This document shows, piece after piece, positions 63,649-64,000 of a DNA stretch of 64,000 nucleotides. The position numbers and the translations under genes were made by a program. The stretch comes from Legionellaceae bacterium (GTDB lineage Bacteria; Pseudomonadota; Gammaproteobacteria; Legionellales; Legionellaceae), in assembly GCA_029212505.1 (NCBI GenBank), contig JARGOS010000003.1:1-64000 (forward strand), in the 5' to 3' direction. The notes under the pieces are model-generated. The model searched no databases. It had not been told where the DNA came from and saw only the letters and a program-made list of their open reading frames with translations. Each line of letters opens with the position of its first letter. The first letter of the stretch is position 1.

Positions 63649-64000
63649 CAAACAAGAGATTATGGAGCATGCACGGATTTATAATTTACCGCCCAATACA
63701 ATTGAAAAAGACTACGTGTTGAATTGGATATTAGCAGGAATTGCTCAATCTCAAATCTTGAAAAATCACTGGGTATTCAAGGGTGGAACGTGTTTAAAAA
63801 AATGTTTTTTTGAATTATATCGGTTTTCTGAGGATTTAGATTTTACAATTATTGCTTTAGAGCATCGAGATCTTGATTTTTTAAGGTCTGAATTTATAAA
63901 TATCAGTGAATGGATTTATGAACACTCCGGCATAGAAATATCTCCTGATGAAATAAGGTTTGAGAGGTATGAAAATCCTAGAGGCAATGTTTCAATTCAA
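63641..64000 (+). CDS. AbiEii/AbiGii-family nucleotidyltransferase toxin (partial, cut by window end)
   Basis: The visible 120 codons begin MISKQEIMEHARIYNLPP and contain EKDYVLNWIL and WVFKGGTCLKKCF. They also contain RFSEDLDFTI, where GGT and the SEDLDF acids form the nucleotidyltransferase active site. AbiEii toxins transfer nucleotides to tRNA or other targets and give phage abortive infection. The gene starts inside the end of abiEi and runs off the window. Confidence 0.9.
   Translation, partial: MISKQEIMEHARIYNLPPNTIEKDYVLNWILAGIAQSQILKNHWVFKGGTCLKKCFFELYRFSEDLDFTIIALEHRDLDFLRSEFINISEWIYEHSGIEISPDEIRFERYENPRGNVSIQ

Overview
The window looks like chromosome from an AT-rich gammaproteobacterium of the Legionella/Coxiella/Berkiella kind. 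This is an inference from gene content. Ordinary gammaproteobacterial housekeeping genes (htpG, groESL, coaE, potABCD, sdhE, trmL, dsbD, ubiG, putA, minDE, thiamine salvage) are interleaved with large proteins of host-directed type: two leucine-rich-repeat proteins, one with a YopT-like Cys-His-Asp signature, a patatin phospholipase, coiled-coil proteins with membrane hairpins and a tandem AAA+ ATPase. No secretion-system gene is present, so calling these proteins effectors is inference.

Layout. 1-3.9 kb: a large uncharacterised gene interrupted by a complete IS3-family element with a GAT target duplication. 3.9-5.8 kb: umuDC behind a perfect inverted repeat, then tRNA-Arg(CCT). 5.8-11 kb: a TauE-type permease, htpG behind a textbook sigma-32 promoter, and a SWIM/SNF2 helicase. 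11-15.5 kb: an LRR gene bracketed by perfect 125-bp copies of the helicase 3' end, a degraded tail of the next gene, a 159-bp MITE-like element, and an unknown membrane-tailed protein. 15.5-20 kb: coaE and potABCD. 20-26.5 kb: an LRR/C58-like protease and a 1341-aa double-AAA+ protein, almost contiguous. 26.5-31.6 kb: sdhE-ygfX-trmL, hipBA, ccmAB and a dihydrouridine synthase. 31.6-40.5 kb: a coiled-coil membrane protein, mscL plus a flavin oxidoreductase, an MFS carrier, the overlapping tspO-dsbD-crcB-DUF190 operon, and grxC. 40.5-49 kb: groESL with a sigma-32 promoter and terminator, dps, patatin, two small membrane proteins, a UDG-like protein, ubiG, proQ-like and an L,D-transpeptidase. 49-57 kb: putA, minDE without minC, mscS-thiL, and a secreted DUF1566-type protein. 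57-61 kb: a TPP riboswitch and thiE-thiM-thiD-tenA-tenA. 61-64 kb: an integration hotspot with two copies of the 3' part of tRNA-Arg, an integrase remnant, a StbDE toxin-antitoxin pair and an AbiE pair cut by the window end.

How genes work together. The thiamine genes indicate salvage of the pyrimidine and thiazole moieties; no thiC or thiG is seen here, and ThiL completes the route from a separate operon. htpG and groESL carry promoters of identical geometry and should respond together to heat. The accessory pieces (IS3, MITE, repeat-flanked LRR gene, tRNA-derived repeats, three toxin-antitoxin-type modules) show repeated acquisition and loss of DNA at a few sites.
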